Shown in pieces: positions 9,252 to 17,059 of a DNA stretch of 64,000 bases. Under the pieces are notes generated by a model. It saw nothing but the letters and a program-made list of their open reading frames with translations. It did not search any database and was not told the DNA's origin. Position 1 is the first letter of the stretch. Each line of letters begins with the position of its first letter. The DNA comes from Labilithrix sp. GTDB taxonomy: Bacteria > Myxococcota_A > Polyangia > Polyangiales > Polyangiaceae. The stretch spans positions 124,001-188,000 of the forward strand of contig JAHBWE010000004.1 in the NCBI GenBank assembly GCA_019637155.1. The letters are read 5' to 3'. The translations under genes were made by a program, and so were the position numbers.

Positions 9252-10823
9252 GTGCGCCACAAGTATGGGATCGGATTGCTCGTCGCGGTCGTGGCCGCGG
9301 GCTGCGCCGCGGAGGCGGAGCCGGTCGGGCGTGACGAGTCCGCGATGAGCCTGACCGACACCGCGGTGATGGGGTCGCTCCAGGACCGCATCAAGCCGCT
9401 GAAGACGGTGCGCGTTCCGGCGCCGAAGGGGAGCGCGATCGTCGATCAGGCCGCGGCGGTGCGGCTCGGCAAGGCGCTCTTCTGGGACGTGCAGGCGGGC
9501 GGGGACGGGCAGACCGCGTGCGCGTCGTGTCACTACGCGGCGGGGGCGGACACGCGGACGAAGAACACGCTCGCGCCCGGGCCCGACGGTCGCTTCGCGA
9601 GCCTCGGCGTCACCGCGCCCGATCAGGAGCTCACGCCCGGCAACATCGACAACGACGATCGCGTCGGCTCGCAGGGCGTCACGTCGATGCGCTTCGTCGG
9701 CCTCTCGGAGGACCTCGCGAGCGGCGCCGATCGCTGCGAGCCCGCGCCGTCGCCGGTGTTCGGCGAAGCGCGGCAGGTCACGCCGCGCAACTCGTCCACC
9801 GTCATCGGTTCGGTGTTCATGCGCGAGCTGTTCTGGGACGGCCGCGCGCGCGGCGTCTTCAACGGCGTCGACCTCACCGGCGAGGACGGCATCGCGCGCG
9901 TCGAGGCGTCGGCGCTCGCGTCGCAGGCGACCGGGCCCGCGAACGATCCGATCGAGATGTCCTGCGCGGGACGCGGCTTCAACGGGCCCGGCGGCCTCGG
10001 CGCGAAGCTCCTCGCGCGGCGCGCGCTCCAGCATCAACACGTCGATCCGACCGACGGCGTGCTCGGCGGCTCCGCGCTCCGCTGCGGCGATCACGCGTGC
10101 ACGTATCGTGAGCTCGTCGCCGCCGCGTTCGGCGACCTCGACGCGGAGGCGAAGTTCTCGCTCGTGTGGGGCGAGGCGATCCAGGCGTACGAGGCGACGC
10201 TCGTGCCGGACGACACGCCGCTCGATCGCTACCTGTCCGGCGACTTCGCCGCGCTGACGGATCGGCAAAAGTACGGTTTTTGGGTTTTTCTCGCGCCGGG
10301 CAACTGCGTGACGTGCCACTTCGGCGCGGAGCTGTCGGACGCGTCGTGGGCGTTCGCGGAGCAGAACGGCCTCGTCAACCAGGACGGCGGCGACGTCGGG
10401 TACCACAACGTCGGGGTGCGCCCGGTGTCGGGGCCGAGCCCGGAGGACCTCGGCCGCGCGAGCTTCTCGCGGACCGCGGCGCCGGCGGATCGCGGGGCGT
10501 TCAAGACACCGTCGCTCCGCAACGTCGGCCTCACCGCGCCGTACTTCCACAACGGCGGCAAGGCCACGCTCGCGGACGTGGTCACGTTCTACGGCAACTG
10601 GTCCGAGCACGCCGACGACGTCTCGATCTCGGTGCGCCAGATCTCGTCGCTCGTCGCGAGCCTGCCGAACTACAAGGACGCGCTCGTCGACTTCTTGCAG
10701 AACGGCCTCACCGACTGCCGCGTCGCGCAGGAGCGCGCCCCGTTCGATCACCCGTCCCTCGACGTCCCGAACGGCCCTCGCCTCGCCGCGGTGGGCGCCG
10801 AAGGTCACGGCGTCTGCCCCTGA
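9252..10823 (+). CDS. Di-heme cytochrome c peroxidase / MauG-MbnH-like lipoprotein
   Basis: Starting at GTG 9252 gives a clean lipoprotein signal (MRHKYGIGLLVAVVAAGC, Cys18) and a 523-residue protein. A TTG at 9204 would add 16 basic residues ahead of it. Two heme-attachment motifs are present: CASCH (Cys90-His94) and CVTCH (Cys352-His356). The blocks RLGKALFWD, TPRNSSTVIG, LFWDGRA, FKTPSLRNVGLTAPYFHNG and FYG are diagnostic of the CCP/MauG family. The protein would act in the periplasm or on the outer face of a membrane, reducing peroxide or oxidising a protein partner. It follows the beta-barrel gene by 57 bases but has no evident link to polysaccharide. The region between the two hemes is longer than in classical CcpA, closer to MbnH-like proteins. 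Confidence 0.88.
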   Translation: MRHKYGIGLLVAVVAAGCAAEAEPVGRDESAMSLTDTAVMGSLQDRIKPLKTVRVPAPKGSAIVDQAAAVRLGKALFWDVQAGGDGQTACASCHYAAGADTRTKNTLAPGPDGRFASLGVTAPDQELTPGNIDNDDRVGSQGVTSMRFVGLSEDLASGADRCEPAPSPVFGEARQVTPRNSSTVIGSVFMRELFWDGRARGVFNGVDLTGEDGIARVEASALASQATGPANDPIEMSCAGRGFNGPGGLGAKLLARRALQHQHVDPTDGVLGGSALRCGDHACTYRELVAAAFGDLDAEAKFSLVWGEAIQAYEATLVPDDTPLDRYLSGDFAALTDRQKYGFWVFLAPGNCVTCHFGAELSDASWAFAEQNGLVNQDGGDVGYHNVGVRPVSGPSPEDLGRASFSRTAAPADRGAFKTPSLRNVGLTAPYFHNGGKATLADVVTFYGNWSEHADDVSISVRQISSLVASLPNYKDALVDFLQNGLTDCRVAQERAPFDHPSLDVPNGPRLAAVGAEGHGVCP

Positions 10824-10830
10824 TTAGGCC

Positions 10831-11284
10831 GGCGCGGATCGGAAGAGCAGCCCACAGCTCTGCTCCGAAGCTCGCCTCCGCTTCGAGCGTCCTCGCTTCG
10901 GTCGCCGCTGCGTCGCGGTCGCCCTCGAGCACGGCGGCGCCTCCGATGCAGCCCAGCACGTAGCAGCGGAGGAGGCCGAGCGGGCCGCGTGCCGTGTGCA
11001 AGCTGCGACGAGACGCTGCGAGCAGCTCCATTCGTGCGACGTGCGCGGCGGCGGCGTCACCGTCGTAGAGCGCGCACTCGCACGCGCCGCACCGCGGCGA
11101 CGGCGCGGAACTCGCGCTTGAAGCGATAGAGCGAGTCGGCGTCGACGTGGACGAGCCGCTTGAGCGCGACGACCGCCCCGCGCTCGGTGTCGCGAGCCTC
11201 GAAGACCCGCCCGAACGCGCCGGCGCCGAGCTCGCGGAGCAGCTCGAATCGTCCTCCGAGGAGCGGTGTGTCCGCGACCGACAC
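10831..11284 (-). pseudogene. Remnant of a Ser/Thr kinase with TPR-type C-terminus
   Basis: From ATG 11284 the frame encodes a kinase N-lobe (LLGGRFELLRELGAGAFGRV, then VVALKRL) that breaks off after ~65 residues. Immediately downstream, in another frame (about 11090 to 10831), lies a segment such as ALYDGDAAAAHVARMELLA and GLLRCYVLGCIGG. This is typical of the helical C-terminal region of large kinase-ATPase-TPR proteins. The catalytic loop, DFG and the entire middle are absent. The most economical reading is an internal deletion with frameshift of a much longer gene. It lies head-to-head with the sigma factor at 11420 and accounts for the ~600 bases between the peroxidase and sigma genes. 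Confidence 0.7.
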
Positions 11285-11419
11285 GGCCGCAGGTTACGGT
11301 GGCGGCCGGCGCCAGGCGAGCGTTCCTGCCGGCCCCGAACGACGCGGCGCGCGGCGCCCGACTTTTTTCGTCACCATCGCCCGCGACCGGCGCCTTCTTC
11401 TTCGAGAACGGAGGCTACG

Positions 11420-12622
11420 ATGGCGATCTTGATCGACGAAGCGATGGATGTCCGGAGCGCAGCGAGCGGCGATCGTGTCGCCTTCGCGCGCCTCGTCGAC
11501 GCGACGAAGCACGTCGTGACGTCGATCGCGCTCGGGATCTTGCGCGATCTCCGCGCGAGCGAGGACGTCGCGCAGGAGGTCTACCTCCAGGCGTGGAACG
11601 ATCTCCCGTCGCTGCGGCGCGCGGAGAGCTTCCTGCCCTGGCTCCGGCAGCTCACGCGCCATGAGGCGCTGACGCGCGCGCGGTCGCGGCGGCGCTACGA
11701 GAAGCGGCACGCGCCGTGGGACGCGGAGGCGAGCGAGCGCGCCGCGGAGACGAGCGCGGAGGACGCCGCGATCTCGGAGGAGGAGCGGCTCGTCCTCGAG
11801 GAGGCGCTCGCGGCGATGCCCGACGACGCACGCGACGTGCTCCTCCTCTTCTACCGCGAGGGGCAGTCGGTCCGTCAGGTCGCGCGCCTCCTCGGTCTGA
11901 GCGAGTCGGCGGTGAAGAAGCGGCTCGAGCGCGCGCGCGGCGCGCTCCGTGAAGGCGTCGAGGCGCGCTTCGCCGCGGTCGCGGGCAGGAGCGCGGCCGG
12001 CGTCGCGTTCGTCGCCGCGGTCGCCGGGAGCCTCGCGTTCGCGGCGCCCACGACCGCCGCCGCGGCCACCGTGCTCCTCCCGAACGCAGGGAAGACCGCG
12101 CTCGCGATGCTGGCGCCCGCCGCGGTCGTGACCGCGACGGCGCTCCCGCGTACGAGGTACGGCCTGGTCGCGCTCCTCCTGCCTACCTTCTCGATGGTGG
12201 CGCTCGCGCTGAGCGTCGTGCTCGTCGCGATCGTCTTCCTCCTCGTGCGCCCGCTGCTCAAGAGCGCGATCGACGAACGCGAGCGTCGTGAGCTCCGGCG
12301 CTTCCGTCTCGTCGCGGCCGCGCTCGTGGTGGGCTTCCACGCGAGCGTCCTCGGGTCGGTCGTCGGGATGCCGTGGCTCGGAGACCTCGGGAGCGGCCTC
12401 GGCCTGCTCCTCTCCTGGATCGGCTTCGGCATCGGAGGCGGCGTCCTCTTCAGCCACCGCCTCCCGAAGATCCTCGAGCGCCGCCGCCAGCGCGAGAAAG
12501 AGACCGACCCCGCCGCGTTCGTCGCCGCAGAGCGTCGCCGCCGCCTTCGTTCATGGATCATCCTCGCGCTCGCCATCGCGGCCTTCGTCGGCGCGTTCGA
12601 GCTCATCGTCTACCGCGTCTGA
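11420..12622 (+). CDS. ECF-type RNA polymerase sigma factor fused to a multi-helix membrane domain
   Basis: ATG 11420 has a good ribosome site (GGAGG-like, ACGGAGGCT). The 400-residue product starts with a sigma-70 region 2 (~16-80: AFARLVDATKHVV, ASEDVAQEVYLQAW) and has region 4 at ~122-185 (LPDDARDVLLLFYREG-like block, then VARLLGLSESAVKKRLERAR). Normal ECF factors end here. This one continues for ~200 residues with about five or six hydrophobic segments separated by basic linkers (for example RRRRLRSWIILALAIAAFVG near the C-terminus). Such fusions place the sigma factor at the inner membrane and may replace a separate anti-sigma. No anti-sigma gene is adjacent. Sigma assignment is firm; the regulatory reading is inference. 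Confidence 0.85.
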   Translation: MAILIDEAMDVRSAASGDRVAFARLVDATKHVVTSIALGILRDLRASEDVAQEVYLQAWNDLPSLRRAESFLPWLRQLTRHEALTRARSRRRYEKRHAPWDAEASERAAETSAEDAAISEEERLVLEEALAAMPDDARDVLLLFYREGQSVRQVARLLGLSESAVKKRLERARGALREGVEARFAAVAGRSAAGVAFVAAVAGSLAFAAPTTAAAATVLLPNAGKTALAMLAPAAVVTATALPRTRYGLVALLLPTFSMVALALSVVLVAIVFLLVRPLLKSAIDERERRELRRFRLVAAALVVGFHASVLGSVVGMPWLGDLGSGLGLLLSWIGFGIGGGVLFSHRLPKILERRRQREKETDPAAFVAAERRRRLRSWIILALAIAAFVGAFELIVYRV

Positions 12623-12712
12623 GAGGCCGCGTGACGCGCCTGCCACCCAACTCGCAGAGAGTAGTTTTTCCATGGTTCAGCAAGTTTTTAATGCCTGACC
12701 GTGGGGATGACG

Positions 12713-12981
12713 ATGAGTGACCAATCGCAGATCTCGGCCGACCATCGGTCGCCACCAAGGAGCGGCTCGATCGCTTCACGGAGAGCCACGGCCTGAAGTA
12801 GAACTACGTCGTCGAGCAAGCCTTGCTCTACTTCATGGAAGCGCGCAAGGAGCTCCCTGATGAAGCCTTCGTCCCGGCTCGACTGGTCCTGGACGATAGG
12901 GTCTTCGAGCGCGTCGCCTCCCTCGCCATCGAGACCATCGCGGCGACGAGCGAGGGCGAGTCGCTCGTAGGGGCCGTCTAG
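12713..12981 (+). pseudogene. Decayed ribbon-helix-helix/antitoxin-like gene
   Basis: ATG 12713 is preceded by GGGGATGA and begins MSDQSQIS. The coding potential then shifts frame near 12745 into VATKERLDRFTESHGLK, is interrupted by TAG at 12799-12801, and continues as NYVVEQALLYFMEARKELP to a TAG at 12979. The readable part resembles CopG/RHH-type antitoxins (Lys/Arg strand residues, then 'VVEQAL.YFMEAR'). A frameshift plus a nonsense codon make it non-functional as read. No toxin partner is visible; the next gene is an unrelated methyltransferase on the other strand. Confidence 0.6.
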
Positions 12982-13637
12982 CGATTGTCGCCTTCGCGCG
13001 CCTCGTCTTGACATCGATACGCCATGAGCGCCATCGCGGTTCCGCGTGCGAGGGGGTGGCGGGGGGCGGGGTGGAAGCCCGCTCGCGCGACCTCGTCGAC
13101 GAGGCCGTCGAGCCAGGAGGTGAGCGTCGTCGGCTCGAAGCCGTGGACGACTCGGCTCACGGCGCGCGGCACGAGGCCCTGCGCCGCGAGCGCGTGATCG
13201 ACGACGAGGAGCGTGCCGTCCGGTCGGAGCGCGCTCCGGGCGACGGCGAGCGCGTGCGCGCGGTCGTCCGCGTCGAGCTCGTGGAGCACGAACGCGAACA
13301 GGACGCGGTCGTAGCGCTCGGTCGGCTGGAACGACGTGATCTCCGCCTGCTCGAACGTCGCTCGCGGCGCGCGCCGGCGGGCGACCTTCAGCATGGGGCC
13401 CGACCAGTCCACGGCGTGGACCTCGGCGCCGCGCGCGAGGAGCCGCTGCGTGAACCCACCGGTCCCGCACCCGAGCTCGAGGACGCGCTCGCCCCGCGCG
13501 ATCGCCGCCAGGTCGAGCGCCTCGTCGCGCAGCTCGTCGAGGCCGCCGACCGGCGCGAACACGAGCCGCGACAGCACGTCGTAGCCGGCGCCGATGAAGC
13601 GGCTCTCGTAGCTGGCCCGCAGCGCGTCGTTTGACAT
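12978..13637 (-). CDS. Class I SAM-dependent methyltransferase
   Basis: A 219-residue protein with the Rossmann methyltransferase motifs: motif I VLELGCGTGGFTQRL at ~52-66, the acidic end of strand 2 HAVDWSGPML, motif III/IV YDRVLFAFVLHEL, and a post-motif LRPDGTLLVVDHAL. This resembles the UbiE/Methyltransf_11 group acting on small molecules. Its start codon is 31 bases from the divergent TetR-family gene, and a palindrome lies between them. The pair therefore looks like a locally regulated enzyme with its repressor. Substrate unknown. Confidence 0.85.
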   Translation of the reverse strand: MSNDALRASYESRFIGAGYDVLSRLVFAPVGGLDELRDEALDLAAIARGERVLELGCGTGGFTQRLLARGAEVHAVDWSGPMLKVARRRAPRATFEQAEITSFQPTERYDRVLFAFVLHELDADDRAHALAVARSALRPDGTLLVVDHALAAQGLVPRAVSRVVHGFEPTTLTSWLDGLVDEVARAGFHPAPRHPLARGTAMALMAYRCQDEAREGDNR

Positions 13638-13644
13638 GATGGCG

Positions 13645-13661
13645 TAATGTAATTAACATTA
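13645..13661. promoter_or_regulatory. Palindromic operator between methyltransferase and tetR-family gene
   Basis: TAATGT-AATTA-ACATTA is a perfect 6-bp inverted repeat with a 5-bp AT-rich centre, striking in this GC-rich DNA. It lies exactly between two divergent starts (13637 and 13669). Position and symmetry fit an autoregulatory TetR operator controlling both genes. Confidence 0.65.
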
Positions 13662-13668
13662 TGAGGTA

Positions 13669-14241
13669 ATGTCAAAGCGCACCGCGCGGACGCGTGAGGC
13701 GAAGAAGGAGCTCACGCGGGCGCGGCTCCTCGCGGTCGCGCGGCGCGAGTTCGCGGAGCGCGGCTTCGACGGTGCGAGCGTCGTCGCGGTGTGCAAGCGA
13801 GCGCGCGTGACGCACGGGGCGCTCTATCACCACTTCCCGAGCAAACATGCGCTCTTCGCGGCGGTGGTCACGGAGCTGCATCGCGAGCTCGCCGCGCGCG
13901 TCGTGAGCGCGGTCGAGCGCGAGTCGGGGTTCGCGCAGGTCGAGGCGGCGTGCGACGCGTACCTCGCGGCGTGCTCGGAGCCCGCGGTGCAGGCCATCCT
14001 CTTCCGCGACGGCCCGCGGGTGCTCGAGCACTTCGGCGCGATCGACGCGGCCGTCAACGAGCCGTTCGTGACGTCGCTCGTGCAGCGCTGGATCGACGAA
14101 CGCGTCCTCCGGCCGCTGTCCGCCGTCGTCGTCGCGCGCCTGATCGGCGCCGCCATCGCCGAGGCCGGCGCGCTCGAGATCGCGCTGCGCTACCAAGCGG
14201 CCGGCGTCTTGAAGACCTGGCTTCGCGCGCTCGCGCGGTGA
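13669..14241 (+). CDS. TetR-family transcriptional regulator
   Basis: A 190-residue protein with the TetR helix-turn-helix at ~17-60: RARLLAVARREFAERGFDGAS, then the recognition helix block VTHGALYHHFPSKHALFAAV. The C-terminal ligand/dimer domain (QAILFRDGPRVLEHFG and following) is variable, as usual. The start ATG is preceded by TGAGGT. It is divergent from a SAM methyltransferase, and a palindrome is centred in the 31-base gap, so it probably represses both genes. The inducer is unknown. Confidence 0.92.
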   Translation: MSKRTARTREAKKELTRARLLAVARREFAERGFDGASVVAVCKRARVTHGALYHHFPSKHALFAAVVTELHRELAARVVSAVERESGFAQVEAACDAYLAACSEPAVQAILFRDGPRVLEHFGAIDAAVNEPFVTSLVQRWIDERVLRPLSAVVVARLIGAAIAEAGALEIALRYQAAGVLKTWLRALAR

Positions 14242-14329
14242 CGCAGAGGCGGATCGCTGCTCGCGCGAGCGGCTGCCGAGGTAACGAAACTTCAAGAGCC
14301 GGTGCGCGCGAGCGGCTACGCCACGCGCG

Positions 14330-14543
14330 ATGGATCCTTCCTACGTGAACTGGCTCGCGCGTCCTCGCGGCGGCGGTGGTCGCGTTCGTCGTCGGCGGCC
14401 TCTGGTATTCGCCGCTCCTCTTCCACCGGCCGTGGCTCCGCGCGTCGGGCGTCGACGAGAAGGTGCTCGCGAAGCCGGCGCTGCGGCCGTTCGTGGTGTG
14501 CCTCGTCGGGGCGCTCGTCGCGTCGGAGCCGCCGTCGTCGTAG
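14330..14543 (+). pseudogene. Truncated, frameshifted DUF1761-like membrane protein
   Basis: The start MDPSYVNWLA is the usual beginning of DUF1761 proteins. One base out of frame it continues as VLAAAVVAFVVGGLWYSPLLF and then HRPWLRASGVDEKVL, the family's first helix and WYSPLLF signature. It stops at TAG 14541 after ~70 residues, where the full family has ~130. A frameshift near 14362 plus loss of the C-terminal half make it a remnant. It fills most of the gap between the TetR gene and the flippase stop codon. Confidence 0.6.
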
Positions 14544-14597
14544 AGGACGTCCGGCTCCCGCGTGGCCACCGCCGACATCGTTGCAGCGTATCGCCGG

Positions 14598-16085
14598 TCA
14601 GCCCTTCGCCTCGGCCTGGAGCTGCTTGCGGTTCTTGATGAGGCGCAGGATGTCCTTCACGTCGCGGGGGCGGAGGACGCCGGTGATGAGCATCAAGATG
14701 GCGTAGAGGGCCATGTCGGCGAGCAGGCGCGCGTGGCCGAAGCGGGCGAGGCTCACGTGAAGCGCGATGACGGCGCAGCAGATGCCGAGGCTCTTCGTGA
14801 TCGACCGCACGCTCCGATCGTCCACCGCGCGTTTGCCGATGCAAACGAAGAAGATGATCGCGACGACGAGCTCGCGCGCGGAGAGGGCCATCGCGACGCC
14901 CATGCCGATCGCGCCGTCGCCGCCGAGGGACTTCGCGAAGGGGTGGATCGCGAAGATGAAGATGGGGAGGAGCGCGAGGCCGATGAACGAGATGACCGTG
15001 ATCGTCCACGAACGATCGAGGATCATCAGCGCGATCCACAACAGCACGTTCGCGTACGCGAGCACGAAGGTGGGGGCGAGCCAGGCGAGGCTCCGCGCGC
15101 CGGGGAGGAACGAGGCCTTCGGCAGGACGATGATGAAGTCGGCGCCGAGCGCGAGCATCAGCGTGAGCGGGATCGCGATCACCATCACGCCCTCGAGGCC
15201 GCGGCGGAGGATGGCGAAGAGCTCCTCCTCGCTCCGGTGCTTCGCGCGGCTCATCATCGGGACGAGCACGCCCGAGAGCACGGGCGACATCAGCGCCGAG
15301 AGCCGCGCGATCATGCTCGCGGCGCTGTACCAGCCGAGCTCCTTCGAGTCCTCCGGCACGAGGCCGTTCAGGACCACCGTGTCGAGCGTCGCGCCGAGGG
15401 AGACCGCCGCGTTCGCGATGAAGAAGGGGAACGCGACGCGCAGCACCTTCCTCGTCGCGGCGACGTCGACGCGAAACCGCAGATCGACCGCCTTCCGCGT
15501 CGCGTAGCCGAGGAACGCCGCCTTCAGCATCTCCGACGCGAGCATCGGGAGCGGCAGCGTCCAGAACGGCGCGCCGGCGAGGATGGCGCCGAGCGTGCCG
15601 CCGCCCCACAGGATCTTCGCGACCACGTTCGCGACCGCGAGGCCGCCGACCTGCGACGCCGCTTGCAGCGTCTGCTGGAAAGTCTGGTTCAGCACGACGA
15701 ACATCACCGTGACGCCGAACAGCGCGGCCGAGAGCTGCTTCCCCGGCACCGTGTGCGTGAGCGACAGGTGCGCCCAGCCGAAGAGCACGAGCGGCAGGAC
15801 GGCGAGCGCGCGGACCAGGACGACGCCGCCGAAGAAGTCGCTCGCGTGCTTCGGGCGCACCGCGACCTCGCGCGAGATGTACGTGTCGATCCCGAAGCCG
15901 AGGAAGACCGCGAGCGTCGTCGCGTAGTCGAGGCCGAACTTGTAGTAGCCGAGCGGGATCTCGCCGAGGTAGCGCGGCAGCTTGAACGTGATGACCAGCG
16001 CCACGCCCCACGTGAGGACGAGCGAGGTGGCGAGCTTCACCCCGTTCCTGAGCGCGGTCGCTCCCTCGTGGCGCGCCTCCGTCAT
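14598..16085 (-). CDS. Wzx-like oligosaccharide flippase (MOP superfamily)
   Basis: A 495-residue, almost wholly hydrophobic protein with about 12-14 predicted helices, matching the length of the polysaccharide-synthesis flippases (RfbX/Wzx, MVF clan). Recognisable features are the N-terminal basic amphipathic start (LRNGVKLATSLVL), GFGIDTYISREVA after helix 2, and the middle block WYSAASMIARLSALMSPVLSG. The last is typical of the conserved 'Y..a......i...vs..l.P..s' region. It moves undecaprenyl-linked repeat units across the inner membrane. Divergent from a kinase gene starting at 16205, it is the only flippase in the window and probably serves the same pathway as the ligase/polymerase, co-polymerase and initiating transferase genes. 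Confidence 0.85.
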   Translation of the reverse strand: MTEARHEGATALRNGVKLATSLVLTWGVALVITFKLPRYLGEIPLGYYKFGLDYATTLAVFLGFGIDTYISREVAVRPKHASDFFGGVVLVRALAVLPLVLFGWAHLSLTHTVPGKQLSAALFGVTVMFVVLNQTFQQTLQAASQVGGLAVANVVAKILWGGGTLGAILAGAPFWTLPLPMLASEMLKAAFLGYATRKAVDLRFRVDVAATRKVLRVAFPFFIANAAVSLGATLDTVVLNGLVPEDSKELGWYSAASMIARLSALMSPVLSGVLVPMMSRAKHRSEEELFAILRRGLEGVMVIAIPLTLMLALGADFIIVLPKASFLPGARSLAWLAPTFVLAYANVLLWIALMILDRSWTITVISFIGLALLPIFIFAIHPFAKSLGGDGAIGMGVAMALSARELVVAIIFFVCIGKRAVDDRSVRSITKSLGICCAVIALHVSLARFGHARLLADMALYAILMLITGVLRPRDVKDILRLIKNRKQLQAEAKG

Positions 16086-16204
16086 CGAGCGCGAGCCACG
16101 CTAGCACGTAGCCTGCCGGCACCGCGGTGTATCCCTGTCAGAATAGGCGCAAAGCGACAGCGAGGCGCGATGCCTCTCGTTTCTCGCGGACTATCCCGGG
16201 TACG

Positions 16205-17059
16205 ATGCTCTCCGTGCAGCTCGGGCCTGGAGCGTCGATCGGGGCGTACGTCCTCGAGGAGCTCTTGGGGTCGGGAGCCTTCGGGGTGGTGTGGCTCGGC
16301 CGGCACTCCGAGAGCGGCGAGCGCGTCGCGATCAAGATCCTGCACCCCGAAGCCGCGGTCAATCGCGAGAACGTGGAGCGCTTCAAGCGCGAGGCGTGGG
16401 CGCTGTCGCAGCTGCAGAGCGCGCACATCGCACGGATGTTCGAGATGCTCACCGGCCCGCCCTACGAGATGGCGCTCGTCATGGAGTACATCGAAGGGGA
16501 GCTCCTCTCCGACGTCCTCAAGCGCGCGCGCTTCAGCGTCGAGGACGCGCTCGGCCTCGGCGTCGGCATCCTCTCCGGCGTAGCGGAAATGCAGTCCATG
16601 GGCATCATTCACCGGGACATCAAGCCGGAGAACATCATCCTCCGCCCCAACCCGGACGGGTGGCACGCCGTCATCTTCGACTTCAACCTCTCGCGCGTGA
16701 AAGGGAAGGGGAAGACGTCGAGCCTCACCTCGATGCACGCCGCGATCGGGACCGTGCCCTATATGTCCCCCGAGCAGCTGCTCGACGCGCGCCGCGTGAC
16801 GGAGGCCTCCGACGTCTATTCCGTCGGCGCCATCCTCTATCGCGCGGTGCAAGGGGAGCTTCCGTTCGACCTCAAACGGAGCATGAAAGAGAAGCTCCAG
16901 CAGGAGGCCGCGCCGCTCGAGACCGGGCGCGACGACCGCCTCGCCAAAGGCTTCGAGCGCATCGTCATGAAGTCGCTGCGACGCAGACCCGCCGAACGCT
17001 ACGCGAAGGCCCAGAACATGCTGGACGAGCTCGCGCGCCTGGCTTCGGAGGGCATGTGA
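16205..17059 (+). CDS. Soluble Ser/Thr protein kinase with DFN in place of DFG
   Basis: A compact 284-residue kinase consisting of the catalytic domain only: Gly loop GSGAFGVV, ATP lysine K44 in VAIK, catalytic HRDIKPEN (D138), and MSPEQ. The metal-binding triad reads Asp159-Phe160-Asn161 (IFDFNLSR), so the invariant Gly is replaced by Asn. The metal-binding Asp remains, so activity is not excluded. There is no membrane helix or sensor tail, unlike the other kinases here. Its TGA overlaps the ATG of the glycosyltransferase/acyltransferase gene (TGATG), so the two are translationally coupled. That makes the downstream enzyme the likeliest partner or target. Confidence 0.88.
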   Translation: MLSVQLGPGASIGAYVLEELLGSGAFGVVWLGRHSESGERVAIKILHPEAAVNRENVERFKREAWALSQLQSAHIARMFEMLTGPPYEMALVMEYIEGELLSDVLKRARFSVEDALGLGVGILSGVAEMQSMGIIHRDIKPENIILRPNPDGWHAVIFDFNLSRVKGKGKTSSLTSMHAAIGTVPYMSPEQLLDARRVTEASDVYSVGAILYRAVQGELPFDLKRSMKEKLQQEAAPLETGRDDRLAKGFERIVMKSLRRRPAERYAKAQNMLDELARLASEGM

